Below, piece after piece: positions 31,193 to 32,487 of a stretch of 32,487 nucleotides of DNA. The notes beneath the pieces are model-generated. The model was given only the letters and a program-made list of their open reading frames with translations, had not been told where the DNA came from and searched no databases. The translations under genes were made by a program, and so were the position numbers. The stretch's first letter is position 1. Every line of letters starts with the position of its first letter. Source of the stretch: an uncultured Bacillota bacterium (GTDB taxonomy: Bacteria; Bacillota; Clostridia; Oscillospirales; Oscillospiraceae); contig CANPFP010000014.1 in assembly GCA_947573385.1 (NCBI GenBank), positions 1-32,487 on the forward strand, in the 5' to 3' direction.

Positions 31193-32413
31193 ATGACGCA
31201 CGAAAATAAAAATATGCTGGATGTCAAACGCACAAACCGACGCGCTGTTCTGCGGCTGCTTCAGAAGCAAGGCGCGATGTCGCGCAAACAGCTGGCAAAG
31301 CAGCTGGAACTCACGCCGGCAGCCATTACCAAAATTGTAGGTGAAATGATCGAGGAGGGGCTGCTGGCCGAAGGGGCGAAGCTGCCGGGAAGCAGCGCAG
31401 GCCGCCGGGAAATTCTGGTTTACTCCAACTATAAGGCGTATTGCGCGCTGGGTATTTTTCTGGAGCTGAACCATGCGATCTTATCCGCGGTATGGCTGGA
31501 CGGACGGGTTATCATGTCTGAGAAGGTGGCGTTGGATAAGACGAACACCGCGGATGAGATTATAGACGGGCTGTCTCAACGGCTTTTAGATCTGGTGGAG
31601 CAGTACGACATTGAGAAGGAAAAAGTCTTGGGTCTGGGTGTGGCGATTCGCGGCGTAATCAGCACAGATGGCCAGATATCCTACAATAGCTTTGGTATCT
31701 TTCGCGAACGTAACTACCCTATCACTCGCCGCCTGGAAGAGAAAACAGGATTTCCTGTCCATCTGGCCAACAACGTGCGGGCTATGTTCCTGGCTCAGAT
31801 ATTCAGCGAAAAGGATCGAGATTTGGACGCCCAATTTTTTCTTCGGTGTGAATATGGTATTGGCGCCTCCCTTGTATTTAACGGGAAAATCTGGTACGGG
31901 AGTACCGGCCAATGCTCCGAAATGGGACACATCCCGGTGATTCGGCGGGGAGGCAAGTCTTGCAACTGCGGAAAAAGCGGGTGCCTGGAGACGATTGCAT
32001 CTCCCTTGGCCATCCAGCAGGATGCGATACATATTTTATCGGAGGAAAACACCCCCATCCTGTGGCGGATCTGCAGCAGGAAGACAGTGGAGCAGCTGGA
32101 GATTGACGATGTGCTGGATGCTGCTCGCAACGGAGACGAGAAGGTAGCGCAAATCGTTGACAACGCTGTAATGACGCTGAGCAACGCACTGAAAAATCTG
32201 ATTTATATTGTGGACCCGAGGAAAATCATTCTCTATGGCCGGATATTTGAGAACAGGTATTATCTTTCAAAACTGTTGGCCGAGATGGGAGAGGGCGTTG
32301 ACATCAATCACGAGGTTATTGTTGAAAAAAGCAAATATAACCTGCGTCTGGAGGAGAAATCAGCCGGGCTAGTGGTTATAGAACACTTTCTTGACCAAGG
32401 CGCCTTGCCTTGA
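31193..32413 (+). CDS. ROK-family transcriptional regulator
   Basis: 406 aa: N-terminal winged helix (about 13-70, TNRRAVLRLLQKQGAMSRKQLAKQLELTPAAITKIVGEM, with GRRE wing) and a ROK sugar-kinase-like domain. The zinc site is intact (His246 in GHIPV; Cys257, Cys259 and Cys264 in CNCGKSGC), while the catalytic Asp of ROK kinases is Asn194 (LANNVRA), so it is a sensor, not a kinase. The effector is probably a sugar-like intermediate of this pathway. GAGGT 7 nt before the ATG. Likely autoregulates the operon via the operator at 26870-26889 and perhaps the tct promoter. Confidence 0.94.
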   Translation: MTHENKNMLDVKRTNRRAVLRLLQKQGAMSRKQLAKQLELTPAAITKIVGEMIEEGLLAEGAKLPGSSAGRREILVYSNYKAYCALGIFLELNHAILSAVWLDGRVIMSEKVALDKTNTADEIIDGLSQRLLDLVEQYDIEKEKVLGLGVAIRGVISTDGQISYNSFGIFRERNYPITRRLEEKTGFPVHLANNVRAMFLAQIFSEKDRDLDAQFFLRCEYGIGASLVFNGKIWYGSTGQCSEMGHIPVIRRGGKSCNCGKSGCLETIASPLAIQQDAIHILSEENTPILWRICSRKTVEQLEIDDVLDAARNGDEKVAQIVDNAVMTLSNALKNLIYIVDPRKIILYGRIFENRYYLSKLLAEMGEGVDINHEVIVEKSKYNLRLEEKSAGLVVIEHFLDQGALP

Positions 32414-32487
32414 CCGAATACAGGACTTCCCTCCTAGTACTTTGCCAAGTTAGGAATTAGAAGATAACGGGGTATAGTTTTCTGAGT
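32414..32487 (+). promoter_or_regulatory. Possible promoter at window end
   Basis: TTAGGA (32450-32455), 17-bp spacer, TATAGT (32473-32478). Weak -35. If real, it belongs to a gene beyond the window. No terminator is visible after the ROK gene, so read-through into the next gene is also possible. Confidence 0.3.

Noticed and set aside
23554..32413. Complete sulfoquinovose pathway
   Set aside because: No sulfoquinovosidase, sulfoquinovose isomerase or known sulfosugar importer in the window; only the transketolase-type lower part is a possible analogue.
1..32487. CRISPR arrays, tRNA/rRNA genes, insertion sequences
   Set aside because: No regularly spaced repeats, no tRNA-like cloverleaf or rRNA stretch recognised, and no transposase or integrase coding sequence seen.

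Overview
The window looks like a chromosomal piece of an anaerobic, spore-forming gut Clostridia of the Oscillospiraceae / Flavonifractor-Lawsonibacter type. This rests on high GC with Firmicutes gene order (rimP-nusA-rnpM-ylxQ-infB...rbfA-nrnA-truB-ribF), spore maturation genes spmA/spmB, an AbrB-type regulator, a two-subunit dihydroorotate dehydrogenase (PyrD+PyrK), strong GGAGG ribosome sites and a YgiQ radical SAM protein. The taxonomic call is inference from family content, not a database match. The first ~115 bases are homopolymer runs typical of a bad contig end.

Layout. 1-2.6 kb: a secreted hypothetical protein, an AbrB-like regulator with a zinc ribbon, and spmA-spmB. 2.65-13.15 kb (minus strand): the translation/transcription operon rimP-nusA-rnpM-ylxQ-infB, its terminator, a small DUF4160-containing cassette lodged between infB and rbfA, then rbfA-nrnA-truB-ribF and a DUF1576 membrane protein with a clear internal duplication. 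13.4-17 kb: a short lipoprotein, a promoter-to-terminator unit that looks like an unannotated ~90 nt small RNA, ygiQ, a compact locus with the organisation of an Fst/par-type type I toxin-antitoxin (31-aa membrane peptide, convergent antisense RNA, shared bidirectional terminator, direct repeats over the start codon), and a divergent XRE regulator / 87-aa protein pair with a palindromic operator. 17-23.1 kb (minus strand): a pyrimidine operon pyrC-pyrF-(zinc-ribbon protein)-pyrK-pyrD followed by DUF1622 and a histidine phosphatase-GNAT fusion.

23.5-32.4 kb is an accessory catabolic island with visibly more A+T-rich intergenic DNA. A tripartite tricarboxylate-type transporter (TctC-TctB-TctA, minus strand) is divergent from a plus-strand operon: two-subunit transketolase, an RpiB-like isomerase lacking several canonical phosphate/ring-opening residues, an iron-containing alcohol dehydrogenase, a DMT exporter and a ROK regulator. 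No kinase is present. The logic (take up an already charged sugar, isomerise aldose to ketose, remove C2 units with transketolase, reduce the leftover aldehyde, export the alcohol) resembles the lower half of the sulfoquinovose transketolase (sulfo-TK) route, but with a different importer and without the upstream sulfosugar enzymes. The substrate is not known from sequence.

The two observations most worth following up are the type I toxin-antitoxin locus at 16.1-16.4 kb and the kinase-less transketolase island at 23.5-32.4 kb. A family of short palindromic repeats with compensating stem changes (4969-5042, 11423-11454, probably 14189-14217 and the contig edge) is a third theme.
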